From a virus: DNA of 64,000 bases. The stretch is taken from the IMG/VR virus record IMGVR_UViG_3300044908_000045, positions 58,239 through 122,238 of that record; one strand, 5' to 3'. The notes under the pieces were generated by a model. That model ran no database searches. It had not been told where the DNA came from and saw only the letters and a program-made list of their open reading frames with translations. This document shows, in pieces, positions 53,466-61,866 of this stretch. The position numbers and the translations under genes are program-made. The first letter of the stretch is position 1. Every line of letters begins with the position of its first letter.

Positions 53466-53668
53466 TGATCGGTGGTGGCTATAATCCCTGGTTTGTGGAC
53501 GAGTTGATTCGGCGAATTGATACCGATCGCCGCGACAAAGCTTCCGATCTCGGGAATGGGATTGCCCCTGATTTCGGTGCCTACCAGTATGCTTGTGGGG
53601 TGATCGAGGGATTGCGGCTCGGTGCCGAGCACGCCGAAGATATTAAAAGAGAGCAGGACCGGCAATGA
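53465..53668 (+). CDS. Small hypothetical protein
   Basis: 67 residues. NPWFVDELIRRIDTDRRDKA, YACGVIEGLRLGAEHAEDIK: helical. Overlaps the next gene by 4 bases. Function unknown. Confidence 0.5.
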   Translation: MIGGGYNPWFVDELIRRIDTDRRDKASDLGNGIAPDFGAYQYACGVIEGLRLGAEHAEDIKREQDRQ

Positions 53669-54150
53669 ATACCAGTTTTTTAATGCCTGAACGGGCGTTG
53701 GTGACGCCGAGCGGCGTGCGTCCCGCAGAGCATCGGGTGACGTTCTCTGAGGAAAACGAAGCCAAGGAGCAAGCCTATCGGCTATTGGGCGATCTCGATG
53801 ACATTGAGTTGTTCTTCAACGACGTTCTGATCCTGAAATACATTCGCACCCAATTGAGCGAGAATCTGACGGCCTCAGCCGAGACGCAGAAAGAAGACAA
53901 GTGGCAAAGCAGCATTGGTTTGGTGCTCAAGGTCGGCCCGACCGCTTTCGTTGATGACGAACACACCAAGTTCCACGGCGCCACTGTGGCGCGTGGTGAT
54001 TGGGTAATGTTCCGCGACAGCGACGGCTGGAACCGCGGCATTCAGGAACTCTACGGGTTTCATCGGTTTGCGCATTGCCGGGTACTGCAGGACGCGCACA
54101 TTCGGGCGCGGGTCAAATACCCCGGTCGATTTATGGCACTGGAATGGTGA
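53665..54150 (+). CDS. GroES-like co-chaperonin-type protein
   Basis: 161 residues. A helical first half is followed by a beta barrel with KWQSSIGLVLKVGPTAFVDD, FHGATVARGDWVMFRDSDGW, the GxVxxxGP...GDxVxF signature of the GroES fold. The barrel of T4 gp31 plays this role in capsid folding. It lies directly before the scaffold gene, so assistance in head folding is plausible. Confidence 0.65.
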   Translation: MNTSFLMPERALVTPSGVRPAEHRVTFSEENEAKEQAYRLLGDLDDIELFFNDVLILKYIRTQLSENLTASAETQKEDKWQSSIGLVLKVGPTAFVDDEHTKFHGATVARGDWVMFRDSDGWNRGIQELYGFHRFAHCRVLQDAHIRARVKYPGRFMALEW

Positions 54151-54158
54151 TCTAGCCC

Positions 54159-55178
54159 ATGTCTGAAACTCGGGTCACTGACCCCAATACCGATGTTGAT
54201 CAGAAAAATCGCGAGATCGAGATCGTCGATGAGCCGATTGACGATCAGAGCGGCATCGTCGAGGAGATGAAGCGGCAACTGGCTGAGCTTGAGGAGCGGG
54301 ATCGGAAGCGCGAAGATGAGATCAAGGCTGAGCGCCAGCGCGCTAGTGATGCCCAGCGCGCCCGCGAGGCGGCCGAGGCTCGGGCGCGTGATGCCGATGC
54401 CCGCGCTCGGGATGGCGCCGACACCGCTGCCCGCTCGGTCGATGACGCTCAGTTCGAGGCGATCTCAACGTCGCTGACGGCGGCAACCGATCAGATGAAC
54501 GGTCTGAAAGGGCAGTACAAGACGGCGTTCACCGAGGGCGATGCCGACAAACTGGCCGAGATTCAGGCTAATATGGCGTTGCTTGGATCGAGGATTACAA
54601 CGCTCGAAGCGGGCAAGCGAGCATTGGAGGCACGCAAGGCAACCCCCGATGCGCAGCGGCGACAAGAGACGCAATCCGAGCCAAGTGAATCCGAACGCCA
54701 AGAAACCTTTATCCGCGGGCAACCTCCGCGCGTCCAAGACTGGCTGCGCGCCAATCGCGAGCGCTATTTCAATGACGCCGATTTCCAGCAGCAGGTCGCC
54801 GCTGCCGCCGGGTACGCACAGCGCATCAAGCGCCTAGACCCCGGCAGTCAGGAATATATTGACTATGTTGATTACGAACTTGGTTTGCGTCAGCGGCCAG
54901 ATCCGGTTGCGGCGCAAACCAATGAGCGGACCAATCAGCCAGCAGGACGCAATCCCGAGGATCGCGATAACCGCAATGACCGGCGCATGGTGACCGCTCC
55001 AGCAGGGGGGAGTGTGCCGAACACCGCGCAGGCGAGCGGCGGCACCGAGCAGGTCTATCTGACCCGCGAGGAAAAGGAGCAGGCCCGCCGCGACGGAATC
55101 ACCGAGGCGGAATGGGCCAAGGCCAAGCTCGAATTGATCCGCGAGGGTCAGTTGGGGCCAAACCGGAGGAATAGATGA
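54159..55178 (+). CDS. Scaffolding protein
   Basis: 339 residues, acidic and largely coiled coil: IVEEMKRQLAELEERDRKRE, AREAAEARARDADARARDGA, a central helical region ending in GQPPRVQDWLRANRERYFND, and a charged C-terminal tail (LTREEKEQARRDGITEAEWA). Composition and position two steps before the capsid genes fit a head scaffold, which is lost during maturation. Confidence 0.7.
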   Translation: MSETRVTDPNTDVDQKNREIEIVDEPIDDQSGIVEEMKRQLAELEERDRKREDEIKAERQRASDAQRAREAAEARARDADARARDGADTAARSVDDAQFEAISTSLTAATDQMNGLKGQYKTAFTEGDADKLAEIQANMALLGSRITTLEAGKRALEARKATPDAQRRQETQSEPSESERQETFIRGQPPRVQDWLRANRERYFNDADFQQQVAAAAGYAQRIKRLDPGSQEYIDYVDYELGLRQRPDPVAAQTNERTNQPAGRNPEDRDNRNDRRMVTAPAGGSVPNTAQASGGTEQVYLTREEKEQARRDGITEAEWAKAKLELIREGQLGPNRRNR

Positions 55179-55441
55179 ACCCCCGGATCATTTGCGAAGC
55201 TGACAAGGCGGCGCGCACTATCACGTTTTACGTGCGTGAGGGATTTGGTGACGGCAGGGATTTCCGAGGATTGTGCCTTGCCGATCCTGAGCAAGAACGT
55301 GCCGTGGCAATGAGAACGTTTGGTGAGGCCATCGATGTCATCACGGGCAAGAAGCGGTCAGCGGTCGCTGTCGAAAAGTGGTGCACGATGACCTATCTCG
55401 ATGATGGATCTCCGACTGACGGGAGTTTGGCACGTGAATGA
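55175..55441 (+). CDS. Small hypothetical protein
   Basis: 88 residues. IICEADKAARTITFYVREGF, ERAVAMRTFGEAIDVITGKK. Overlaps scaffold by 4 bases and the next gene by 8. Function unknown. Confidence 0.5.
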   Translation: MNPRIICEADKAARTITFYVREGFGDGRDFRGLCLADPEQERAVAMRTFGEAIDVITGKKRSAVAVEKWCTMTYLDDGSPTDGSLARE

Positions 55442-55976
55442 CGCAGGCTACCAATCTGAGGCGCGGGCTACCGATCGTGCTCCACGCCTCTCGCCGCGCG
55501 ACGGCAATCCGCGTCTTGCCAGCACCCCGACCGATGGTCCGCGCTTGCAGCGCCGCCGGCATCAGGTCAACATCATGGAGTCGCCCAAGCCTCCGCCCGG
55601 CTTCACCTATGAGTGGAAGGCCGAGAAAATTTACGGCGAGCCGCAGAACGAGCATATCATCGACATCCGCGAGAACCATTGGAAGCAGGTGCCGGCCTCG
55701 CGCCACCCGGAATACGCCATGGGCAGCGACACCGTAATTCGCCGCAAGGATACTGTACTTTATGAGCGCCCGACCTATCTGGTCGATGAGGCCCGCATGG
55801 AGCAGATCGAGGATGCGATGAAGCCGGTGCTGCACCAGGAGCAGATCATGTATGGGGGTGCCCCGGATCAATTGACCCGCGATCACCCTTCGGTGCGGCG
55901 CATCTCAAAAATCAATCAGCAATACGCGCCGGGAGCCCCCATATCAGATGACGGCCCCCTATCATCGGAGCCATAA
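55434..55976 (+). CDS. Head-module hypothetical protein
   Basis: 180 residues from a GTG at 55434. Basic N-terminus, then KPPPGFTYEWKAEKIYGEPQ, ENHWKQVPASRHPEYAMGSD, YERPTYLVDEARMEQIEDAM and PSVRRISKINQQYAPGAPIS. PPxGxxYEWK...VPAxRHPE is a recurring head-gene pattern in large-portal phages. Probable head assembly protein. Confidence 0.6.
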   Translation: MNDAGYQSEARATDRAPRLSPRDGNPRLASTPTDGPRLQRRRHQVNIMESPKPPPGFTYEWKAEKIYGEPQNEHIIDIRENHWKQVPASRHPEYAMGSDTVIRRKDTVLYERPTYLVDEARMEQIEDAMKPVLHQEQIMYGGAPDQLTRDHPSVRRISKINQQYAPGAPISDDGPLSSEP

Positions 55977-55977
55977 A

Positions 55978-56163
55978 ATGCGCGAATACAAGATGGTTGA
56001 GATGGGGACCTCCGAGTATCTGTCCCTGTTAGACACCAGACTGCTTCCCGATCCAGGCAATAATTGGTGGAAGGCCAACCCAGACGGTTGGCATCAGCGG
56101 GCAGTGGTAGACAATCAGGTGTTTTTCTGTCGCGAGAGAATGGAACACGGTCAAGACGGTTGA
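55978..56163 (+). CDS. Small hypothetical protein
   Basis: 61 residues from the ATG at 55978. MREYKMVEMGTSEYLSLLDT, NNWWKANPDGWHQRAVVDNQ. Short alpha/beta unit. Last gene before the non-coding capsid leader. Confidence 0.5.
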   Translation: MREYKMVEMGTSEYLSLLDTRLLPDPGNNWWKANPDGWHQRAVVDNQVFFCRERMEHGQDG

Positions 56164-56250
56164 GTGACCTAGCCCAACAGGGCTGAAAAACCCCGTCCGG
56201 CGGCAGGAGAAAACGTTACGTCGTCCCCGTTCTCCGTGGCCGCCAATCCC

Positions 56251-56285
56251 AGTGCGTCAAGTTTCTTAAACCCGCTTGACGCACT
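56251..56285. repeat. 11-bp inverted repeat over the capsid promoter
   Basis: AGTGCGTCAAG and its exact complement CTTGACGCACT flank 13 bases. The right arm contains the -35 TTGACG, so it may be an operator rather than a terminator (no T-run). Confidence 0.65.
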
Positions 56286-56304
56286 GCCAGTAGTTACTTT
56301 ATAG
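56276..56304 (+). promoter_or_regulatory. Promoter of the decoration/capsid genes
   Basis: TTGACG (56276-56281) with TTTATA (16-base spacer) or TTATAG (17-base spacer). Transcription would start near 56311, giving a leader of about 145 bases. Confidence 0.6.
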
Positions 56305-56317
56305 AGTCACAATTAAC

Positions 56318-56458
56318 GGACTTGCGGGAAGTCCGAGAGACGGTCCCCCAGCGCGACGGGCGCTGCTGACGGGATTGAGAGCGCGATCGGCGGGTCGATC
56401 GCAAACCCCCGCAAACCCAGATCGGTCGAGGGTTGAGGGCCAAGTCGGGAAGTCCCGA
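56318..56458 (+). promoter_or_regulatory. Structured 5' leader of the decoration protein gene
   Basis: Four hairpins in a row: GGACTT/AAGTCC (56318-56334), CAGCGC/GCGCTG (56349-56365), GCGATCG/CGATCGC (56383-56402) and TCGGGA/TCCCGA (56445-56458). The last covers the ribosome site and the A of the start codon. The stretch 56164-56457 has no gene. A translational control element or stability structure is inferred. Confidence 0.55.
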
Positions 56459-57078
56459 TGGCCAATATCTTCGCGCCGAACGGGTTTCAGGACTCAGGGC
56501 TCCAGATCGGAGCTGCGTGGTCCGCGAACCAGACGCGCTATCAGATCCTCTATTCGAACACCCACACCATTTTCCAGGGTGACCCAGTCACCCTGCTGTC
56601 GTCGGGCTACATCGACACCCTAACTCCAGGGTCGGTCAGTTCGACGGTGATGCCCGTCGGCATCTTCAACGGCTGCTACTACATCTCGGCCTCCCAAGGC
56701 CGTCTGGTGTGGAGCGCTTGGTATCCAGGCGGCGACCAGTTGACCAACGGGGTTGTTTACGCTTCGATCGTAGACGACCCCAATGTCACATTTGTCGTCC
56801 AGACCGGGTGGAGCGGCGGATCGCCAGTTCCCGCTACCCAGGCAATGGTCGGGATGAATGCGACCTACGCCTACGGCACAGGCAACCAGCTAAACGGCCA
56901 GTCGGGCGCTTATCTCGATCTCAATACGACCCCAGCGACCACCGCCGCCTTTCCGTTTCGCATCCTGTCGCTGGTCACTGACCCGCCAGGCTCAAACGGG
57001 TCCGATACGACAACTGCCTACAACAAAGTTCTGGTGATGTGGAACAATGAGTTCTACCGCCAGCTGACGGGAGTGTAA
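56458..57078 (+). CDS. Head decoration / minor capsid protein
   Basis: 206 residues. ANIFAPNGFQDSGLQIGAAW, THTIFQGDPVTLLSSGYIDT, VMPVGIFNGCYYISASQGRL, FRILSLVTDPPGSNGSDTTT and KVLVMWNNEFYRQLTGV: an all-beta protein. It is encoded 3 bases before the major capsid gene, the usual place of decoration proteins that trimerise on the expanded head. Confidence 0.7.
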   Translation: MANIFAPNGFQDSGLQIGAAWSANQTRYQILYSNTHTIFQGDPVTLLSSGYIDTLTPGSVSSTVMPVGIFNGCYYISASQGRLVWSAWYPGGDQLTNGVVYASIVDDPNVTFVVQTGWSGGSPVPATQAMVGMNATYAYGTGNQLNGQSGAYLDLNTTPATTAAFPFRILSLVTDPPGSNGSDTTTAYNKVLVMWNNEFYRQLTGV

Positions 57079-57081
57079 CCG

Positions 57082-57996
57082 ATGCCAGTCGCACTCTCAT
57101 CAATCCACGATATGCTGCTGCCGGGGCTGCGCGCGGTCACCGGCAAATACCAGCAAATCCCCCGCCAATACGACAAGATTTTCCAATACATCAAGTCGGA
57201 GCAGGCGGTCGAGCGCACGATTGAAAACCGTTACCTGCCCTTGGCGCGACTGAAGAATGAAGGCGCCACGACGGTTTTCGACAACCGCGCGGGCCAACGT
57301 TTCACGTGGAACCAATCGCATCTGGAAATCGCGCTCGGCTACGCGATCACCCGGCCGGCGATCGACGACAACCTCTACAAGACCCAGTTCAATCCGTCGA
57401 ACCTCGGTCTGCAAGAGAGCTTCAACCAGACCAAGGAAATCTACGCCGCCTCGGTCTTCAATCTCGGCTTCGTCTACCAGCAGGCTGTCGGCGGCGACGG
57501 TCAGCCGTTGTTCTCGACGGTTCACCCGATCGACGGCGGTTCCTACGCCAATGCCTTCACGACCGCAGCCGATCTGTCCGAGACGACACTGCTGTCGGCA
57601 ATGATCTCGATCCGCCGTCAGTTTGTCGATCAGGCGGCATTGAAGCTCTATGCGCGCGCCAAGATGCTGCTGATCCCACCGGAGTTGGAGCCAGTCGCGA
57701 TCCGGCTATTGGAGACCCAACTGCGGCCCGGCACTGGCGACAACGATGTCAACGCCATCCGCTCAACCACTGGCGGTCTAAAGGAAGGGTATTTCGTCAA
57801 CGACTACCTCACCTCAGCCTATTCGTGGTTCCTGCTGACCAACGTGCCGGGGTTGGCGTATATGGAACGTATCCCCTTTGAGATGAGCATGGAGGTAGAA
57901 TTTTCTACCGACAATTTATTGGTCAAGGGGTATGAGCGCTATTCATTGAGCTATTACAACCCTCGGTCGTGCTACGGCACTAATCCAACGAGTTGA
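57082..57996 (+). CDS. Major capsid protein (Mu gpT-like)
   Basis: 304 residues. IENRYLPLARLKNEGATTVF, DNRAGQRFTWNQSHLEIALG, QESFNQTKEIYAASVFNLGF, GDGQPLFSTVHPIDGGSYAN, LLIPPELEPVAIRLLETQLR, FLLTNVPGLAYMERIPFEMS. This is the layout of Mu gpT-like HK97-fold capsid proteins. It forms the icosahedral shell. A parS-like site lies in its coding sequence at 57299. Confidence 0.85.
   Translation: MPVALSSIHDMLLPGLRAVTGKYQQIPRQYDKIFQYIKSEQAVERTIENRYLPLARLKNEGATTVFDNRAGQRFTWNQSHLEIALGYAITRPAIDDNLYKTQFNPSNLGLQESFNQTKEIYAASVFNLGFVYQQAVGGDGQPLFSTVHPIDGGSYANAFTTAADLSETTLLSAMISIRRQFVDQAALKLYARAKMLLIPPELEPVAIRLLETQLRPGTGDNDVNAIRSTTGGLKEGYFVNDYLTSAYSWFLLTNVPGLAYMERIPFEMSMEVEFSTDNLLVKGYERYSLSYYNPRSCYGTNPTS
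57299..57312. promoter_or_regulatory. Second parS-like site inside the capsid gene
   Basis: GTTTCACGTGGAAC fits the degenerate parS core GTTNCACGTGNAAC at all 12 fixed positions. It encodes part of QRFTWNQ, so coincidence with coding need is possible. It lies 4.65 kb from the perfect site. Confidence 0.45.
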
Positions 57997-58061
57997 GTTG
58001 TATGCGCTGTTGCCGATCACCTGAGTTACAATCCGTCTGTAAAACGACGGAGGAATGTGCT

Positions 58062-59048
58062 TTGGCGACGACACCGAGATTGGATGTGCTGCGCGAGCTT
58101 CTGGCATACGATTCGGAAACGGGCGAGTTTCGTAATCGCGTGAAACGTAGTGGGGTCCGGTTTGGCGGCTTGGCCGGAACAATCAATTCATCTGACGGGC
58201 TGCGATATATTCGGATTGATGGTCGACGGCATGCCGCGCAGCGACTTGCGTGGCTCTACATACATGGCGTAATGCCGAAGGAAGAGGTTGGATTTAAAGA
58301 CCCAACGCTGCCGAGCTCAGCCCGCGAGCGCCTCGCTAACTTAGCCGTCGTGGTTCCTGGCGCGCTTACGGCAGATGATGTCCGGAAAATTCTCCATTAC
58401 GACGCCAAAACGGGAATCTTCACATATCGGGCTTCTCGAAAATCGGTTACGGCAGGCAAACGGGCTGGCAGTGTTGAGCCGAACGGATATCGGTTTATTG
58501 GGTTCAGAGGCGAGCGGCATCCTGCGCAGCGTTTGGCGTGGCTTTATGTCTACGGCGAATGGCCAGATGGTGCTGTGCGGTTCCGCAATAACGATCGCGA
58601 TGATTGCCGGATCGAAAATCTGTACCAGCCTGATGGCTATAGCCAAGTGCCTGAGTTGCGCTATGCACATGCGCGCGAAGACCGAAAGAACAATCCGGCC
58701 AAATATCGTCGTTACGACATCCGCAAAAAGTGGGGTCACGAAGGCGAGGTCGTCTTTGCTCGCCTATTTGCTGAGCAGAACGGTGTCTGTGCCAGTTGCG
58801 GCGAGCCCGAGACTGCGATGCGCAATGGCAAGGTCAAGGCGCTCGCCATGGATCACGATCACGCTCTCGAAGAGGCGACTGGCGAACTACACGTTCGAGG
58901 GTTGCTCTGCGGTCGATGCAATCCGCTCATCGGCTTTGCAAAAGACGATACTGCCCGAATGCACAAGGCGATAGCGTACATGGAGCGCGTAGGCATCGTT
59001 CGTTCGGAGAACGTGATCACGCTGCCCAAGAAAAAGGACAGCGCCTGA
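58062..59048 (+). CDS. Endonuclease VII-type HNH homing-like nuclease
   Basis: About 328 residues from a TTG at 58062, seven bases after GGAGG. Two copies of an N-terminal DNA-binding HNH/AP2-like unit: LAYDSETGEFRNRV...LAWLYIHGVMP and LHYDAKTGIFTYRA...LAWLYVYGEWP. The C-terminal Endo VII domain follows: NGVCASCGEPE, LAMDHDHALEEATGELHVRG and LLCGRCNPLIGFAKDD, with zinc Cys pairs and the DHDH active site. Such genes are free-standing homing endonucleases. Inserted between the capsid and the next structural gene. Confidence 0.85.
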   Translation: MATTPRLDVLRELLAYDSETGEFRNRVKRSGVRFGGLAGTINSSDGLRYIRIDGRRHAAQRLAWLYIHGVMPKEEVGFKDPTLPSSARERLANLAVVVPGALTADDVRKILHYDAKTGIFTYRASRKSVTAGKRAGSVEPNGYRFIGFRGERHPAQRLAWLYVYGEWPDGAVRFRNNDRDDCRIENLYQPDGYSQVPELRYAHAREDRKNNPAKYRRYDIRKKWGHEGEVVFARLFAEQNGVCASCGEPETAMRNGKVKALAMDHDHALEEATGELHVRGLLCGRCNPLIGFAKDDTARMHKAIAYMERVGIVRSENVITLPKKKDSA

Positions 59049-59963
59049 ATGGCTCGCACTGATTTCACTGGCCCGGTAATAGCGTTTGGCAAGGGTCGCA
59101 GCCCTGGCGGTATTGGATTTTCTCAGGACAACAACCCTGACGATCCCTCTCCGTCGCTGGGCAACAGGGGCTGGGGCTGGCTAGACCCGCGTCCGCCGTT
59201 CACCTATCAGCCGGGGATGAGCGCGACGGAGCCGTTCTACGGGTTTGCGGCCGGCGAACTCACTCTGATCGACCAAGCGCCTTCAGCGTTGGCGGCCAAC
59301 AACATCGCGGCATCGCAGGCAGTAACTGCCGGCACTGCGGCGACATTGGTTGCGACTAGCGGTGCCGGAATTACGGTTGGCGCTTCGGTAGTCAACGCGC
59401 TGACTGGACAATTGGTCACTGGTTTGCTAGCGATCGACGGCACGCATGGTGGGGTGGCATTTGGTGCCAATGCTGCTGCCAATGCGTGGAATCCGGCAAC
59501 GGCGATAAGTCGCTGTCTAGTCGTCGCTGGCCTTACCGGCACGATGCTGATTTCGGGTTACGACCTCTACGGTTACCCGATGACGCAATTGGTGACGGGC
59601 GCTGCAACAACATTGAAGGCGTTCAAGTACGTGGCGTCGGCGGTGCCGCAGGCCGGGTCCAGCGGCAGCGCGCTGACGATCGGCACGACCGACGTATATG
59701 GCATTCCGCTGGCGGTGTCGGCTTTCGGATACCTCACGGTTTATTGGAACAACGCGCTGATCGCGGTTGCTGGGACGGGTGTCGCATTTGTCCCGGCGGT
59801 AACGACCTCGCCGAGCACCAATCTGCTTGGTGACGTTCGCGGCACGCTGAATATCGGCACCGGCACGCCGTCGAACGGCACTGTCGCAATGCAATTGTTC
59901 TGGCGTCCCAATGTGAATAATATGCTGACTCAAGCTGGCATCTTCGGAGTCCAGCAGGTCTAG
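59049..59963 (+). CDS. Head-associated structural protein, Ala/Gly/Thr-rich
   Basis: 304 residues. A Gly/Pro-rich N-terminus (GPVIAFGKGRSPGGIGFSQD) leads to repeated beta segments (AATLVATSGAGITVGASVVN, GTTDVYGIPLAVSAFGYLTV, YWNNALIAVAGTGVAFVPAV) and QLFWRPNVNN. Probably a virion surface or head-fibre protein. Family not recognised. Confidence 0.55.
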   Translation: MARTDFTGPVIAFGKGRSPGGIGFSQDNNPDDPSPSLGNRGWGWLDPRPPFTYQPGMSATEPFYGFAAGELTLIDQAPSALAANNIAASQAVTAGTAATLVATSGAGITVGASVVNALTGQLVTGLLAIDGTHGGVAFGANAAANAWNPATAISRCLVVAGLTGTMLISGYDLYGYPMTQLVTGAATTLKAFKYVASAVPQAGSSGSALTIGTTDVYGIPLAVSAFGYLTVYWNNALIAVAGTGVAFVPAVTTSPSTNLLGDVRGTLNIGTGTPSNGTVAMQLFWRPNVNNMLTQAGIFGVQQV

Positions 59964-60065
59964 CCAATACCGCCGCCAATGCGGCAGTAGCCTCGCCCCT
60001 TTACCGGGACGGGTCCCAGCTGGGAAACCGGCGGCGCGGATCGCCGAGATTGAAGGAGACTAGCG

Positions 60066-60464
60066 ATGGCCGGAAGAGGACATCACAGACGTAAGGGCGG
60101 CGAAGTTGACATGCCAGAGGAGCATGGCGGCAAGCCAATGAGCTACACGGCGGACAACAACGTCGAGAAAGAGGCTGAGGGCGAAGAGCGCAGCAAGGGC
60201 GGTCGTGCCAAGCGCGCTCGCGGCGGCGCTGCCAAGCATCACGTCGAGCACCATCAGGCCGAGCATGTCGAGCACCACCATTACAAGCGGGGTGGCGGCA
60301 TGAAAGAGGCGGAGATGGAAGGCGGCAAGACCAAGCATCGCCGGATGGACCGCCCTGGCCGCAAGCGCGGTGGCGGTATTGGTGCTGATGCGACGCCACT
60401 GTCGACGGCGGCCCGCACCAAGCAAGAAGGCCACATGGCCGATAACGACGAACTCGCGTCTTAG
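60066..60464 (+). CDS. His/Lys/Gly-rich low-complexity protein
   Basis: 132 residues, very basic: GRGHHRRKGGEVDMPEEHGG, HHVEHHQAEHVEHHHYKRGG, RRMDRPGRKRGGGIG. Disordered and DNA-binding by composition; resembles the RADGG/KRGGG proteins at 51249 and 60482. Possibly condenses DNA in the head. Confidence 0.5.
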   Translation: MAGRGHHRRKGGEVDMPEEHGGKPMSYTADNNVEKEAEGEERSKGGRAKRARGGAAKHHVEHHQAEHVEHHHYKRGGGMKEAEMEGGKTKHRRMDRPGRKRGGGIGADATPLSTAARTKQEGHMADNDELAS

Positions 60465-60481
60465 TTGCGGCGGGAATTCTG

Positions 60482-60928
60482 ATGGCCAAGAAGGGCCGTG
60501 AGGCGGATTGCGACGATGTGACTCTGCCGTCAATCCCAGATGCCCCTGGGGTCGGCAAGATGCCGCATTACAAGCGCGGTGGTGCTGCCAATGGCGTTGG
60601 CCCATTGCCGCACTACAGCCGTGGGGGGAAAACCAAGCATGTTGAAGAAGACGGCGGCTCTAAGGGCCGTCGCCGCCTCGATCGCGGGGGATGGAAGAAA
60701 GGCGGTCGCCTGACTTACGGCGAGCGCGAGAAAATGCCCAGCAGTGAATTTGCATTGCCCGGCAAGGGATCTGGCCCCAAGGGTAAGGGCGGAGGCTCCT
60801 ACCCGATTCCAGACCAAAGTCATGGACGCAATGCGTTGGCCAGAGTCGCGCAACACGGCTCTCCGGCTGAAAAAGCTGAGGTTCGCCGCAAGGTGCACGC
60901 CAAATTCCCAGACATTGGCAAAGAGTGA
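60482..60928 (+). CDS. KRGG-type protein with conserved ALARVAQHGSP end
   Basis: 148 residues. HYKRGGAANGVGPLPHYSRG, RRRLDRGGWKKGGRLTYGER, then a conserved end NALARVAQHGSPAEKAEVRR, KVHAKFPDIG. The last segment is a recurrent module of alphaproteobacterial phage head proteins, often following the same repeats. Function unknown. Confidence 0.6.
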   Translation: MAKKGREADCDDVTLPSIPDAPGVGKMPHYKRGGAANGVGPLPHYSRGGKTKHVEEDGGSKGRRRLDRGGWKKGGRLTYGEREKMPSSEFALPGKGSGPKGKGGGSYPIPDQSHGRNALARVAQHGSPAEKAEVRRKVHAKFPDIGKE

Positions 60929-60992
60929 TCTGCGGGCTGTCTCGCAATCGTCACTGGCGCGTTGGGCCAATAAATGATATTAGGACGCCGCA

Positions 60993-61421
60993 ATGAGTGA
61001 TCCGCCCGACGCACTGAGCCAGCCGATCAATATCTTCAATTTCGGCAGCTACCTCGGTCAGGTGCTGGCGATCGTGCAGGACATCGCGCAGTCGGTTGCC
61101 GCAATAATTTTCACTCAGAACGAAGCAACCGTCACCGAAAATCTGCTGGCCACCAATCAGGCAGCATTGCAGAACCAGGTCACGCTGTTGACGCAACAGG
61201 TCGCCGCACTGGCAGCCACTGTTGGGAACACCGTCAATCTGCTGCTGGTGACGATTGATGGGCTGGGCAACGTTGCCACTGCCCCATTGCAGCAGGAGGA
61301 GATCACCCTGCTTGAAGAGATCGCGCAGAACGTCGCTCCAACCCGGCCGGTCGAACTGGGGTTGGATTTCACCAATGTCGCTTCGACCAAACAATCCGCG
61401 CCAACCGACGCGGGTCCGTGA
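60993..61421 (+). CDS. Structural protein with GLDFTNV C-terminal motif
   Basis: 142 residues: long Ala/Gln/Leu helices (AIVQDIAQSVAAIIFTQNEA, LLATNQAALQNQVTLLTQQV), and an end reading LGLDFTNVASTKQSAPTDAG. The same end recurs in the next protein. Helix content suggests a fibre or trimeric coiled coil. Confidence 0.55.
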   Translation: MSDPPDALSQPINIFNFGSYLGQVLAIVQDIAQSVAAIIFTQNEATVTENLLATNQAALQNQVTLLTQQVAALAATVGNTVNLLLVTIDGLGNVATAPLQQEEITLLEEIAQNVAPTRPVELGLDFTNVASTKQSAPTDAGP

Positions 61422-61439
61422 AGCCAATAGGAGCTTTTG

Positions 61440-61859
61440 ATGGCAACTCTCACTACCCTACCCAATGGCCACTTGGCGCTGCCGAGCGACGAGGTCACCG
61501 CAATCGCGCTGGTTGCCCTCGACGCATCCCAGACTCAAGTGCCGATGCCGGCCAGCAACGTCTCGACGGTTGTAACCACAGGTACCTTTGCCGCCAGTCT
61601 CGGCGCCGCAATTGGTGTCATGCCGGGCACGACCAACGCTGCTGTAATCCTGACCCCGCTCGTACTCGAAAGCGATGCAGGCAATTCGGGCGGCGGCATC
61701 GGGCTCACGATCACCGACACGGCCGGCTTGCCGATCACAACGGGAACGACCGCTGCGTTGTTCGACATCGTTGTTGATGCGACACCGGCAGCCGAGGGTC
61801 TTGACCTTACGAATGTCGTTTCGACCCCGCAGACGGCACCAGTCGCGCCTGGCCCGTAA
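61440..61859 (+). CDS. Structural protein with GLDLTNV C-terminal motif
   Basis: 139 residues. Beta-rich: LPSDEVTAIALVALDASQTQ, AGNSGGGIGLTITDTAGLPI, and an end EGLDLTNVVSTPQTAPVAPG, matching the previous gene. The middle resembles a small bacterial-Ig-like or head-fibre domain. The shared end may be a virion-targeting tag. Confidence 0.55.
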   Translation: MATLTTLPNGHLALPSDEVTAIALVALDASQTQVPMPASNVSTVVTTGTFAASLGAAIGVMPGTTNAAVILTPLVLESDAGNSGGGIGLTITDTAGLPITTGTTAALFDIVVDATPAAEGLDLTNVVSTPQTAPVAPGP

Positions 61860-61866
61860 TCGGAGC

